64,000 bases of DNA, taken from positions 186,001 through 250,000 of the forward strand of contig NZ_JAJISD010000008.1 in assembly GCF_020880995.1 (NCBI RefSeq). Reading direction: 5' to 3'. The notes below the pieces were generated by a model. That model did not search any database. It saw only the letters and a list, made by a program, of their open reading frames with translations, and was not told the origin of the DNA. The translations under genes were made by a program, and so were the position numbers. Positions 46,565 to 55,629 of this stretch are shown piece after piece. Origin of the DNA: Reyranella aquatilis (GTDB lineage: Bacteria > Pseudomonadota > Alphaproteobacteria > Reyranellales > Reyranellaceae). Numbering within the stretch: the stretch's first letter is position 1; every line of letters begins with the position of its first letter.

Positions 46565-47532
46565 CGACCCAGGACGCCTTTCGTCAGGCGGTCGAAGGCT
46601 TCCCAGAACAGCGCGCGGATCTCGTCCGTCTCCATCATGATCTCGTGGCGGGCATGGCCGATCGTGAAGTGTTCGCCATGCTTCAGCCGCGCGACGAGGG
46701 GGCCGTGGCTGCGCGGGTCGATCAAGCGGTCCTCGCCGGCGGTGATGAGCAGGACGGGAATGTTGATGCGCTCGAGATAGCCCGGCGCCTGGACGGCGGT
46801 CATCGAGCGGACCGCCTGGCGGGACCAGCCCAGGGTCGGGCCGCCCAGGGACAGGCGGGGATCGGCCGTGAACCAGTCCTCGGTGAAGCGGTAGCGCCGC
46901 TCGTCGTGGGTGACGAAGTTGGAGGCGAACTCCCGGGCCAGCAGCACGAAGGGCCCGGTGCCGAACAGGTAGCGTTCCTCGACCGAGGGGACCTCCGGCA
47001 TGATCATCAGGACCGAACGCAGCATGGCCTCGCGGCGCAGGGCCGTCATGGGCGAGACGAACAGTGCCGCCGAAAACGGACCCGAGCCGCCCTCGGCCAT
47101 CTCCCGCATCGCGATATGGCTGCCCATCGAATGACAGAGCGCCACGACCGGGCGCGGGGCATTTGGTGTAACGATTGTATCCAGGAACAGGCGGAGGTCG
47201 GCCATGTAGGTCGAGAAATGGTCGATGTGACCCTTGCCGCGATCGGCCAGCGGGCGATCAGAAAGCCCCTGTCCCCGCCAGTCGAAGGCGGCCACGGCGA
47301 AGCCGCGGTCTAGAAGCTCGCCGACCACCTCGGTGGCGTACTTCTCGATGAACTCACCGCGCCCTGTCAGGACGACCACGGTACCGCGGGGAACCGCAAG
47401 CGCGTTCCACCAGGCATACCGAAGCGGCACGCCGTTGCGCTCGAGGAAGCCGTAACGGTCAGCCGGGCGGTAGGTTGCGACAAGAGAGGGGGGAACCCCC
47501 CGAGGTGCCGCAGCTTGATCCTGTTCGGTCAT
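46561..47532 (-). CDS. Alpha/beta hydrolase, lysophospholipase (monoglyceride lipase) type
   Basis: A 323-residue serine hydrolase. The nucleophile elbow is CHSMGSH, the oxyanion region TGRGEFIEKY, and FDWRGQGLSDRPLADRGKGHID is typical of PldB-like lysophospholipases. ITAGEDRLIDPRSH supplies the acid and GHARHEIMME the likely His. It is first in a run with TauE and the phosphatase, overlapping TauE by 4 bases. No clear ribosome binding site or promoter is seen upstream. Confidence 0.87.
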   Translation of the reverse strand: MTEQDQAAAPRGVPPSLVATYRPADRYGFLERNGVPLRYAWWNALAVPRGTVVVLTGRGEFIEKYATEVVGELLDRGFAVAAFDWRGQGLSDRPLADRGKGHIDHFSTYMADLRLFLDTIVTPNAPRPVVALCHSMGSHIAMREMAEGGSGPFSAALFVSPMTALRREAMLRSVLMIMPEVPSVEERYLFGTGPFVLLAREFASNFVTHDERRYRFTEDWFTADPRLSLGGPTLGWSRQAVRSMTAVQAPGYLERINIPVLLITAGEDRLIDPRSHGPLVARLKHGEHFTIGHARHEIMMETDEIRALFWEAFDRLTKGVLGR

Positions 47533-47860
47533 CGTTTGTGGCGTTTTGGCGAAGGATGCGCGTCAAGGCCAGCAGAGAATTGGGCATTTAGGCCATCATC
47601 GCGCGCGGTCTCTTTACCGTACCCGGAGCCGCAGGGTATAGAGCCTCCTGTCGCCTCACCGACGGAGAAGGGTCTCCGGCGAGGAAATCGGGCGCAAGGA
47701 AACCTCGAAGAGGTCCGCCGCACTGCGTGGTAGTCGGCTCGTCGGTTGGAGTCGATCCGGCACGGTCCTTGCGTTGACGATTGTCGTCCGCAGGAGACTT
47801 GCGACCGCGATCCCGAGCGAGCGTTCACCACCGGCGGATTGCCGGAGCAATCGTCTCTTC
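47533..47860. other. Intergenic region between divergent hydrolase and glucan synthase genes
   Basis: This 328-base stretch should hold promoters for both divergent genes, but I find no convincing -35/-10 pair, hairpin or repeat. A frame starting with TTG at 47774 extends the downstream gene, but no ribosome binding site precedes it. Small frames on both strands look like shadows. Confidence 0.5.
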
Positions 47861-50653
47861 ATGATGCGTCGGGGCTTGGTTCTTATCATTGTCGTCGCAG
47901 CCACTCTGGTGGGCTGGCGACTGCTGGATAGCCGCATCTCGGCGGCCGATCTCGAAGGCCCGCTACACGGTGTGACCTACGCACCGTGGGCCAAGGATCA
48001 GGACCCCCTCGAGGGCAAGGCGAGTGGCCTCTGGAGCTTCCTGCGCACTGCCGTCAACGAATCCCCCACGCCGCAGATCAAGCCGCGCAAGGAGCAGATG
48101 GAACGCGACTTCGCGATGCTCGCCGGCAAGGTCAACTATGTCCGTACCTACCGCACGACCGACGGCGGAGATTCGATGCCGGCGCTGGCGGCAAAGTACG
48201 GTCTGAAGCTGGTCCCCGGCGCCTGGATCTACAGCCCCAACGAAGCCAAGCTGCAGTTCGGCCGCGAATCGAGCGAGGTAAATGCCGAAGAAACCGGCGC
48301 GCTGATCCGCATGGCCAACCAGAATCCGAGCATCGAGCGCATTCTGGTGGGCAACGAGAACATTCTCCGCTGGGATGGCGAGAAGGACGTCCGCGATCCC
48401 AACGCGACCAGTCCGGCCCAGCTCATCCGCGAGATCCGCAACGTCAAGCGCAACGTCAAGGTGCCGGTCAGCACCGCCGAGCCGTGGCACGTCTGGATCA
48501 ACTATCCGGAGCTCGCGCGCGAGGTCGACTATCTCGCGGTCCATATCCTGCCGTACTGGGACGAGAAGTCGAGTTCGACGCCGCTCGAGTACGTGAAGGA
48601 GAAGATCGGCCTGCTGCGCAAGCAGTATCCGAACAAGAACATCGTCGTGACCGAGGTCGGCTGGCCGTCGAACGGCGCGGCGCGCCGCAGTCCGGGCAGC
48701 GGAGTCGTGAAGTACGCCACGCCGGCAGAGCAGGCCAAGAACGTCCGCGACATGGTGGCCTGGTTGCGCTCCCAGAACATCGACACCTTCGTCGTCGAGG
48801 CCGTGGACCAGCCGTGGAAGTCCTACGACCTGGAAGGCAAGGCGGGCGGCTACTGGGGACTGTGGAACGCCGACCGGCAGCAGAAATTCGCCTGGACGGG
48901 CTCGATCGAGACCTTTCCGCAGTGGCTGTCCTGCGCGGCCTGGTCGCTCGCGGCGGCGCTGCCGCTGATGCTGCTCTTCCTGTGGCGCTGGCCGCGGCTC
49001 GGCATGGCGGGGCAGGTGGGCTTCTGTGCCCTCGTGGCGCTCTCCGCGAGCGCGGTGGCCTATGGCGGCTCGGTGGCGGCCGGGACCTACATGCTGACGT
49101 CCGAGAAGATCGGCTGGGGCGTGCTGGCCTTCTTCCTTGTCTCCAGCCTCGGCATGGCGCTGGTGCAGGCGCTTGAGATGGCGGAGACGATCTGGCGCGG
49201 CCGCTGGACGCGCGAGGCGCTGCCTGCCGCCGAGATGATCGCGCGCCAGCCGGCCGATCGTGACTGGCCCAAGGTGTCGCTGCATCTGGCGATCTGCAAC
49301 GAGCCGCCCGCGATGGTCATGCAGACCCTCGATTCGCTGGCCGGGCTCGACTACCCCAACTTCGAAGTCATCGTCATCGACAACAACACCAAGGATCCCG
49401 CGGTGTGGCGGCCGGTGCAGGATTACTGCGCCCAGCTCGGCGAGCGCTTCAAGTTCTTCCACTTCGACGTCATGAAGGGCTTCAAGGCCGGGGCGCTGAA
49501 CTACGTTCTCAGCCAGACCGCGCCCGACGCCAAGGTGATCGGCGTCATCGACAGCGACTACATGGTTCGCCCGGACTGGCTGAAGGCGCTCGTGCCGTAT
49601 TTCGACGACGCCAAGATCAGCTACGTGCAGGCGCCGCAGGACCACCGTGACTGGCGCGGCGACCGGTTCAAGGAAATGCTGAACTGGGAGTATGCCGGCT
49701 TCTTCGATATCGGCATGTGCCTGCGCAACGAATACGATGCCATCATCCAGCACGGCACGATGACCCTGGTGCGCCGGTCCTGCATGGAGGAGATGGGTGG
49801 CTGGGCCACCTGGTGCATCACCGAGGATACCGAACTCGGGCTCCGCCTGATGGAGAATGGCTACGGCGCCATGTACAGCCGCGAGCGGTTCGGCCATGGC
49901 CTGACCCCTGATCATTTCTCCGGCTACAAGAAGCAGCGCTTCCGCTGGGCCTACGGCGCCATGCAGATCATGAAGGCGCATGCCGGCAAGATGTTCTTCG
50001 GCGATACCAAGCTGACGTTCTGGCAGAAGTACCATTTCGTGGCAGGCTGGCTGCCCTGGTTCGCCGATGCGCTGAACCTGATCTTCACCTGGGCAGGTCT
50101 CGCCTGGGTGGCGGCCGTCGTCCTGCCGCCGCTGTTCGGCATGAAGCCGGTCGGCCTGCCCCCGGCCGAGTTCATTGCGCCGACCATCGGAATCTTCGTC
50201 TTCAAGCTGCTCTACTCGTTCGGTCTCTACTTCGACCGCGTGCGCTGTACCTTCCGGCAGAGCATCGGCGCTTCGCTGGCCGGTCTCGCCCTCACCTATA
50301 CGGTAGGCCGGGCGGTGATCTACGGCCTGGCGACCAGCCGCCTGCCGTTCATGCGGACGCCGAAGATGGACGAGCGGGCGACGCTCGGAATGGCGCTCGG
50401 CATGGCGCGTGGCGAGGCGATCCTGGCCGTCCTGCTGTGGATATCGGCTGCGGTCCTGTGGTTTGGTAACGGCGTCGTCGACCCCGAGGCGCGGCTGTGG
50501 GCGGTGTTCATGATCGTGCAGTCGCTGCCCTTCGCGGCTGCGGTGTACGTCTCCATGGTCAACGCGCTGGAGCAGATGCGGCACGCCGAACTGGTGTTCG
50601 AGGCGACCGCGCCGACGGGTACCTCCTCACCAGCCATGCAACCCGCGCAATAG
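47861..50653 (+). CDS. GH17 glucanosyltransferase - GT2 beta-glucan synthase fusion
   Basis: A 930-residue membrane protein joining two enzymes. After an N-terminal helix (5-22), residues 30-375 are a GH17 domain: Glu166 in VGNEN is the acid/base and Glu265 in VTEVGWPS the nucleophile. Membrane helices follow, then a GT2 domain with DSD near residue 564, TED near 652 and QRFRW near 690, then more helices. Such fusions are known from bradyrhizobial NdvB-type proteins that make and remodel periplasmic beta-1,3/1,6-glucans. I chose the ATG pair at 47861; a TTG at 47774 lacks a ribosome binding site. Confidence 0.9.
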   Translation: MMRRGLVLIIVVAATLVGWRLLDSRISAADLEGPLHGVTYAPWAKDQDPLEGKASGLWSFLRTAVNESPTPQIKPRKEQMERDFAMLAGKVNYVRTYRTTDGGDSMPALAAKYGLKLVPGAWIYSPNEAKLQFGRESSEVNAEETGALIRMANQNPSIERILVGNENILRWDGEKDVRDPNATSPAQLIREIRNVKRNVKVPVSTAEPWHVWINYPELAREVDYLAVHILPYWDEKSSSTPLEYVKEKIGLLRKQYPNKNIVVTEVGWPSNGAARRSPGSGVVKYATPAEQAKNVRDMVAWLRSQNIDTFVVEAVDQPWKSYDLEGKAGGYWGLWNADRQQKFAWTGSIETFPQWLSCAAWSLAAALPLMLLFLWRWPRLGMAGQVGFCALVALSASAVAYGGSVAAGTYMLTSEKIGWGVLAFFLVSSLGMALVQALEMAETIWRGRWTREALPAAEMIARQPADRDWPKVSLHLAICNEPPAMVMQTLDSLAGLDYPNFEVIVIDNNTKDPAVWRPVQDYCAQLGERFKFFHFDVMKGFKAGALNYVLSQTAPDAKVIGVIDSDYMVRPDWLKALVPYFDDAKISYVQAPQDHRDWRGDRFKEMLNWEYAGFFDIGMCLRNEYDAIIQHGTMTLVRRSCMEEMGGWATWCITEDTELGLRLMENGYGAMYSRERFGHGLTPDHFSGYKKQRFRWAYGAMQIMKAHAGKMFFGDTKLTFWQKYHFVAGWLPWFADALNLIFTWAGLAWVAAVVLPPLFGMKPVGLPPAEFIAPTIGIFVFKLLYSFGLYFDRVRCTFRQSIGASLAGLALTYTVGRAVIYGLATSRLPFMRTPKMDERATLGMALGMARGEAILAVLLWISAAVLWFGNGVVDPEARLWAVFMIVQSLPFAAAVYVSMVNALEQMRHAELVFEATAPTGTSSPAMQPAQ

Positions 50654-50706
50654 GGAGGGGCCGCTTTTCCCTGTCGAGTTGGGAGAGCGTCTGTTAGCGT
50701 TTGCAC

Positions 50707-51327
50707 ATGCCCCCGATCGAGTCACGAACCGGCCTCGACTCGCGCGCCGGGACAGCCCTTTTCCTGAAGCGCTGGCTGCGCAATCCCTTCTCGATGGGCG
50801 CGGTCGTGCCGAGCGGACGCCTGCTGGCCCAGGCGATGGCGCGCGCGACCTTCGCGGCCATGCGCGGGCGCGACGGCCACGTGATCGAGTTGGGTGCCGG
50901 CACGGGTGAGGTCACGAAGGCGCTGCTGGCCGCGGGTATCCCGGCCCACCGGCTGGCGCTGGTCGAGCGCGAGCCGGAGCTTGCGGCTTTCCTGCGCTCG
51001 CATTTCGACGGTCCCCGCATCGTCGAAGGCGATGCCGCCCGCCTGCAGGCCCTGCTGCAGGAGCAGGGGGTCGCCTCCGTGTCCGCCGTCGTATCGAGCC
51101 TGCCCCTCCTGTCGTTGCCGGCCGAGGTCGTCCGCGGCATCGTGCATGGGGTGTTCGAGGCGCTGCCCTGCGGGGGAGCGCTGGTGCAGTTCACCTATGG
51201 ACCCACGCAGCCGGTGCCACGCGCCCTGTCACAGGAACTGGGCCTGGTCGGGACCCGCGGGCCGCGCATCTGGCGCAACGTGCCGCCGGCCGTGGTGTGG
51301 ACCTTCCGCAAACCCGCCGGCGCGTGA
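50707..51327 (+). CDS. PmtA-like SAM-dependent methyltransferase
   Basis: A 206-residue class I methyltransferase. VIELGAGTGEVTKALL is the SAM motif, and NPFSMGAVVPSGRLLAQAM is the N-terminal signature shared by Rhizobium-type phospholipid N-methyltransferases and their relatives. Phosphatidylethanolamine methylation is therefore likely but not certain. TAGCGT lies 6 bases before the ATG and no near ribosome binding site is seen; a TTG two codons upstream is an alternative start. Its stop overlaps the Nudix start (GTGA). Confidence 0.8.
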   Translation: MPPIESRTGLDSRAGTALFLKRWLRNPFSMGAVVPSGRLLAQAMARATFAAMRGRDGHVIELGAGTGEVTKALLAAGIPAHRLALVEREPELAAFLRSHFDGPRIVEGDAARLQALLQEQGVASVSAVVSSLPLLSLPAEVVRGIVHGVFEALPCGGALVQFTYGPTQPVPRALSQELGLVGTRGPRIWRNVPPAVVWTFRKPAGA

Positions 51328-51953
51328 AGTCCGTTCCGCTCGATCAGGCGTTGCGCGCCGAGGTCGCGGCCCGTCTCGGCCGCTTCGATTTGCGCCGCCA
51401 GGCCGATCCAGGAACCCTGAAGCGCGCGGCGGTGGCCATCGTCATCGCCGAAGCGGACGAGCCGGGCGAGGCCGCCTTCCTGCTGACCAAGCGGACGCCG
51501 AAACTGCGGGCCCATGGCGGCCAGTGGGCGCTGCCTGGCGGCCGCGTCGATCCCGGTGAAACGATCGAGCAGACGGCGCTTCGCGAGCTGCACGAGGAGC
51601 TGGGCGTGCTCGCCTCCACCGACGACATCCTGGGCACGCTCGACGACTACCCCACGCGGTCGGGCTATCTGATCGCGCCTGTGGTCGTATGGGCGCCGGG
51701 CGTCACCCTGACCCCCAATCCCGCGGAGGTCGCGGGCGCCTACCGCATCGCCTGCAACGAACTGTTTCGCGACGGCTCGCCAGAGATCGTGGCGATCGAG
51801 GAATCCGATCGGCCGATCATCCGGCTGCCGCTGCCAGTCGCCACGGTGAATGCGCCGACGGCAGCGCTCCTGTTCCAGTTTCGCGAGGTCGCCTTGGCCG
51901 GCCGCGACACGCGCGTCGACCACTATGAGCAGCCGGTCTTCGCCTGGCGCTAG
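51324..51953 (+). CDS. Nudix hydrolase, CoA pyrophosphatase type
   Basis: A 209-residue hydrolase. The Nudix box GGRVDPGETIEQTALRELHE-ELGV is complete, and the preceding LLTKRTPKLRAHGGQWALPGG fits the motif that marks CoA/acyl-CoA diphosphatases (NudL type). The GTG start overlaps the methyltransferase stop. Its last bases overlap the convergent MaoC gene by 4. Confidence 0.88.
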   Translation: MKSVPLDQALRAEVAARLGRFDLRRQADPGTLKRAAVAIVIAEADEPGEAAFLLTKRTPKLRAHGGQWALPGGRVDPGETIEQTALRELHEELGVLASTDDILGTLDDYPTRSGYLIAPVVVWAPGVTLTPNPAEVAGAYRIACNELFRDGSPEIVAIEESDRPIIRLPLPVATVNAPTAALLFQFREVALAGRDTRVDHYEQPVFAWR

Positions 51954-52411
51954 GCCTGGAGGGTGGCGGTACGCCGTTTCAGGAATACCGAAGTTTCCTG
52001 CTCCATCACAGCCTCTCCGCGCTGGTTGACCGTCACCTGACGGATCCGGACGATCCCGCGGTCGGGGCGCGAGGTCGAGGCGCGCAGCTCGACGAGGTCG
52101 GTGACGACGTGCAGCGTGTCCCCGGGGCGAACGGGGCGGGCGAACTGGACTTCGCCGATGCCGGGCGAGCCCAGGCAACAGGCGCGGAAGACGCCGAGAT
52201 CGAGCCACAGGCGCAAGGTCACGCTCATCGTGTGGAGGCCCGAGGCGATCAGGCCACCGAAGGTCCACTTGGCGGAGAACTCGGCGTCGATATGGAATGG
52301 CTGCGGATCCCACTGTCGGGCGAAGTCGACGATGGCAGCCTCTGTCAGTGTCATGCCGCCGCTCACGAAGCGTTCGCCAACCTTGAAGTCCTCGTAGAAT
52401 CGATCCGTCAA
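51950..52411 (-). CDS. MaoC-like (R)-specific enoyl-CoA hydratase/dehydratase
   Basis: A 153-residue hot-dog-fold protein. The pattern DFARQWDPQPFHIDAEFS carries the Asp-His hydratase motif, followed by FGGLIASGLHTMS. The start is TTG at 52411, which overlaps the stop of the GNAT gene (TTGA) and gives MTDRFYEDFKVGERF, the usual N-terminus of the family. No ATG in frame would do so. Its CoA substrate is unknown. Confidence 0.87.
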   Translation of the reverse strand: MTDRFYEDFKVGERFVSGGMTLTEAAIVDFARQWDPQPFHIDAEFSAKWTFGGLIASGLHTMSVTLRLWLDLGVFRACCLGSPGIGEVQFARPVRPGDTLHVVTDLVELRASTSRPDRGIVRIRQVTVNQRGEAVMEQETSVFLKRRTATLQA

Positions 52412-52911
52412 AGGACGAGCTCCATGTAAACGGTGCCTGGCACCGGGCTGGGGTAGTAGGGGGTGATCTCGGTGAAGCCCATCGTTCGATAGAGCTTGAT
52501 GGCGGCCTCCATTTTCGGGCCGATTGTGTCCAGCCTGAGACGTCGATGTCCGCTGGCCCGGGCCACCTCGACGATGCGGTGGGCGAGGGTGCGCCCGATG
52601 GATGAGCCGTCGTCCATGCGCTGCGTGCGGAAGCTCGGACTGACATAGAGTCGCTTCATTTCGCCGATTCCGGGTTCGAGCTGGCGCAGCGCCACGGTGC
52701 CGGCGGCCTCGCCATCGACCCGCGCCAGCAACAGGGCACCGCCGGGCGGTGCATACTTGGCCGCGAGATCGGCCAGTTCGGCCTCGAAGCCCTGGTAGTC
52801 GAGCGAGAATCCGAGCGTGCCTGCATACTCGCGGACCAGCCCGGCGATCGCCTCGAAGTCGGCGGCATTTCGTGCGGGACCGATCTCTATCTTGCCTGTC
52901 ATGGCGGCCAT
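52408..52911 (-). CDS. GNAT-family N-acetyltransferase
   Basis: A 167-residue acetyltransferase. MKRLYVSPSFRTQRMDDGSSIGRTLAHRIVEVAR spans motif A, although the usual Q/R-x-x-G-x-G loop is replaced by a longer RTQRMDDGSSIG version; LYRTMGFTEI is motif B. MTGKIEIGPA, three codons later, is a possible alternative start. It is coupled to the MaoC gene by a 4-base overlap. Substrate unknown. Confidence 0.82.
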   Translation of the reverse strand: MAAMTGKIEIGPARNAADFEAIAGLVREYAGTLGFSLDYQGFEAELADLAAKYAPPGGALLLARVDGEAAGTVALRQLEPGIGEMKRLYVSPSFRTQRMDDGSSIGRTLAHRIVEVARASGHRRLRLDTIGPKMEAAIKLYRTMGFTEITPYYPSPVPGTVYMELVL

Positions 52912-52963
52912 TTTCCGAAGCCTGTGCTAACCTGTCACCCGAAACGAACCGGGAGGTCCAGAA

Positions 52964-53947
52964 ATGAATCCGACGCGTCGCCAGGCTCTGGCGCTCGCCG
53001 GTGCGGCCGGTGCTGCGCTCGCCGCGCCCGCCATCGCGCAATCGCCGTGGCCCAACAAGCCGGTGCGCTTCGTCGTGCCGTTCCCGCCGGGGCAGGCCGC
53101 CGACATCTTCGCGCGCCTGATGGCCGAGAAGCTCGGCGAGATGTGGAAACAGCAGGTCATCGTCGAGAACAAGGGCGGCGGCAGCGGCATTCCGGCGACC
53201 GAGTTCGGCAAGGCGGCGGCACCCGACGGCTACACTCTGATGGTGGTCTCAAGCGGCACGTTCGGGGTCAATCCGAGCCTCTATCCCGATCTGCCGTACA
53301 AGCCCCTCACGGATTTCCTGCCGATCTCCAACATCTTCCTGGTGCCGCTGGTGATTGTGGCGCACCCGAGCCTGCCAGTGAACACGCTGGCCGAACTGAT
53401 CGCGCTTGCGAAGAAGGAGCCGGGCCAGCTCTCCTACGCCTCGGCCGGGCCGGGAACGTCGCAGCATCTCAGCATGGAGCTGTTCAAGCTGAAAGCCGGC
53501 GTCGACATCGTGCACATTCCCTACAAGGGCAGCGGCCCGGCGATGGCGGACCTGCTCGGTGGCCATGTCAAACTGATGATGGACAGCACGGCGTCGGCTC
53601 TGAATCACATCAAGGACGGGCGCATCAAGGCGCTGGCGGTGACGACGGCGCGGCCCGCACCGGCGCCGCTCGACAAGATTCCGCTGATAGCGGCCACCCT
53701 TCCCGGTTTCAATGCCGCCGGCTGGTCGGGGCTCGCGGCGCCGGCCCGCACGCCGCTGGAGATCGTGGCCAAGGTCAGCAAGGACATGCAGACGCTGCTG
53801 AACGACGAGGCGGTGATCAAGCAGATCGAGCAGCGCGCCGCCCTGCCGGCGCCCGGCACGCCCATCCAGTTCGCCGAGTTCATCAAGAACGAGATCGACA
53901 CCTGGGGCGCCGTCGTCCGGGCCACGGGGACCAAGCCCGGAACCTGA
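52964..53947 (+). CDS. Bug/TctC tripartite tricarboxylate transporter solute-binding protein
   Basis: A 327-residue periplasmic protein. The N-terminus TRRQALALAGAAGAALAAPAIA has an Arg pair like a Tat signal and ends AIA before QSPWPNKPVR. FVVPFPPGQAADIFARLMAE and VENKGGGSGIPATEF are Bug motifs, and HIPYKGSGPAMADLLGGHVKLM marks the second lobe. GGGAGG precedes the ATG. A GST gene follows after 7 bases; no TctAB genes are in the window. Confidence 0.9.
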   Translation: MNPTRRQALALAGAAGAALAAPAIAQSPWPNKPVRFVVPFPPGQAADIFARLMAEKLGEMWKQQVIVENKGGGSGIPATEFGKAAAPDGYTLMVVSSGTFGVNPSLYPDLPYKPLTDFLPISNIFLVPLVIVAHPSLPVNTLAELIALAKKEPGQLSYASAGPGTSQHLSMELFKLKAGVDIVHIPYKGSGPAMADLLGGHVKLMMDSTASALNHIKDGRIKALAVTTARPAPAPLDKIPLIAATLPGFNAAGWSGLAAPARTPLEIVAKVSKDMQTLLNDEAVIKQIEQRAALPAPGTPIQFAEFIKNEIDTWGAVVRATGTKPGT

Positions 53948-53954
53948 GGGCGGC

Positions 53955-54566
53955 ATGAAGCTCTATAGCCTGAAGAACGGCGTCAATCCGCGTCGCGTCC
54001 GCATCTTTCTTGCCGAGAAGAAGGTGACGGTTCCGATCGAGGAGTTCGACATGGAGAGCGCGGGCCACAAGCAGGCCACGTTCCTTGCCAAGAATCCGCT
54101 CGGCACGTTGCCCGTTCTCGAGTTGGACGACGGCACGCTGATCTCGGAGTCGGTCGCGATTTGCCGCTACTTCGAGGAGATGATCCCGGAGCCACCGCTG
54201 TTCGGCCGCTCCTCTCTCGAGCGTGCCCGGGTCGAGATGTGGAATAGACGCATGGAGCTCGAGTTGCTGCTGCCGACCATCGACGTCTTCGTACATACCA
54301 ACCCGTTCTGGACCGGCCGGCGAACGCAGGTCGCGGCGTGGGGCGAGCAGCGCCACAAGTTGCTGGTCGAGCGCATGCGCTGGCTCGACAGCGAATTGAA
54401 GGGCCGCGCGTTCATCGGAATCGACCACTACAACATCGCCGACATCACTGCGCAGGTGGCGATCCTGACGGCGCGCGGTGCGCTGAAGCTCGCGATCCCC
54501 GAGGATCACGCCAACCTGACGCGCTGGTGGAACGCCGTCTCGGCGCGGCCGACCTCGCGCGCCTGA
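53955..54566 (+). CDS. Glutathione S-transferase family protein
   Basis: A 203-residue GST. The N domain contains LKNGVNPRRVRIFLAEK, NPLGTLPVLELDDGT and ISESVAICRYFEEM; the C domain holds the helical substrate site. Tyr4/Ser5 and Asn9 are near the expected glutathione site, and no clear single catalytic residue stands out. It is 7 bases behind a Bug gene, repeating the GST-Bug pairing at 39119-40698 in the opposite order. It is convergent with the YeiH gene. Confidence 0.87.
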   Translation: MKLYSLKNGVNPRRVRIFLAEKKVTVPIEEFDMESAGHKQATFLAKNPLGTLPVLELDDGTLISESVAICRYFEEMIPEPPLFGRSSLERARVEMWNRRMELELLLPTIDVFVHTNPFWTGRRTQVAAWGEQRHKLLVERMRWLDSELKGRAFIGIDHYNIADITAQVAILTARGALKLAIPEDHANLTRWWNAVSARPTSRA

Positions 54567-54570
54567 AGCC

Positions 54571-55629
54571 TCAGATGCCGAAGGCGCGCAGGCCGTAGAT
54601 CAGGCCGACCACCAGAAGGCCGACGAAGATCGTCTCGGTGATCAGCAGCATCACCGGGGCCATGCCGATGCGTACGAGGGCCACCAGCGAGGTCTTCATG
54701 CCAAGTGCCGCGATGGCGGTGATGATCAGGAACGCCGAGATCTGGCCGACAGCATCGCGCACGACGGCGGGGATGAGGCCCAGTGAGTTGAGCGCGGCGA
54801 GCGCGAGGAAGCCGAACAGGAAGACCGGCGGCGTCGGCCGCGCGGTCGCCTGCGGGCCGCCGCCGCGGGCCACCCACCAGGCGATGCCGGCTATGGCCGG
54901 CAGCAAGGCCGCCACGCGCAGCAGCTTGGTGATGATGGCGTCGCTGAGCACCTGCGGCCCCATCGTCTGGCCCGCGCCGGCGACCTGCGCCACGTCGTGG
55001 ATCGCCCCGCCCAGAAACACGCCCATCTCGAACAGAGAGAAGCCCAATACCTCGCGCAGGGTGGGATAGATCACCATCACCACGGTGCTGAGGAAGTTGA
55101 TACCCATCACGGTGAAGGCGAGGTCACGATCCGAGTTCTCGTGCTTGGGCAGCACCGCCGAGGCGGCCATCGCCGCGGCCGCCCCGCACACGCCGGTGGA
55201 GCAGCCAGTGAGCAGACCGAAATTCTGACTGAGCCCGAAAAAGCGGGAGAGCCAGGCCCCGAAGGCGATGGTGCAGCCGACGGCCGATACTGCGACCAAG
55301 ATGGGAAGGGCGCCACCTTCGACGAGCTGGCCGAGTGTCAAGCGGGCCCCCAGCAAGGCGACGCCGACGCGCAGAAGGGTGCGGCCGGCAAACTCAAGTC
55401 CGGGCTTCAGCGTCGGCTTCACCGACAGGGGCTGTAGCGCCATTCCGATGACGAGGGTGAGGATCAGGGGCGGGATCCACACGGCACCGAAGCGCAGCAG
55501 GCTGTGAGTGTCTGCATAGTATGCCACGGCAGCAATGGCGGCACACAGCGCGATCCCGGGTGCCGACCGGCGGAGATTGTCGGGCGCCCAGAGACGGGCA
55601 AGGTCGCCGGCGACGGCGCTGCTACGCAT
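54571..55629 (-). CDS. YeiH-family (UPF0324) putative sulfate exporter
   Basis: A 352-residue membrane protein with about ten hydrophobic segments. GLEFAGRTLLRVGVALLGARLTL, LLTGCSTGVCGAAAAMAAS and GAIHDVAQVAGAGQTMG are the family hallmarks. Members are proposed to export sulfate or related anions, a function poorly tested. Its start overlaps the biotinyl-carrier gene by 8 bases, so the two are co-translated. Confidence 0.87.
   Translation of the reverse strand: MRSSAVAGDLARLWAPDNLRRSAPGIALCAAIAAVAYYADTHSLLRFGAVWIPPLILTLVIGMALQPLSVKPTLKPGLEFAGRTLLRVGVALLGARLTLGQLVEGGALPILVAVSAVGCTIAFGAWLSRFFGLSQNFGLLTGCSTGVCGAAAAMAASAVLPKHENSDRDLAFTVMGINFLSTVVMVIYPTLREVLGFSLFEMGVFLGGAIHDVAQVAGAGQTMGPQVLSDAIITKLLRVAALLPAIAGIAWWVARGGGPQATARPTPPVFLFGFLALAALNSLGLIPAVVRDAVGQISAFLIITAIAALGMKTSLVALVRIGMAPVMLLITETIFVGLLVVGLIYGLRAFGI

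Noticed and set aside
47774..47860. TTG-initiated N-terminal extension of the glucan synthase
   Set aside because: No ribosome binding site precedes the TTG and the extra 29 residues put a polar stretch before the signal helix.
47963..50584. Open frame of 873 codons antisense to the glucan synthase
   Set aside because: Shadow of the GH17-GT2 gene with His/Arg/Leu-rich low-information sequence.
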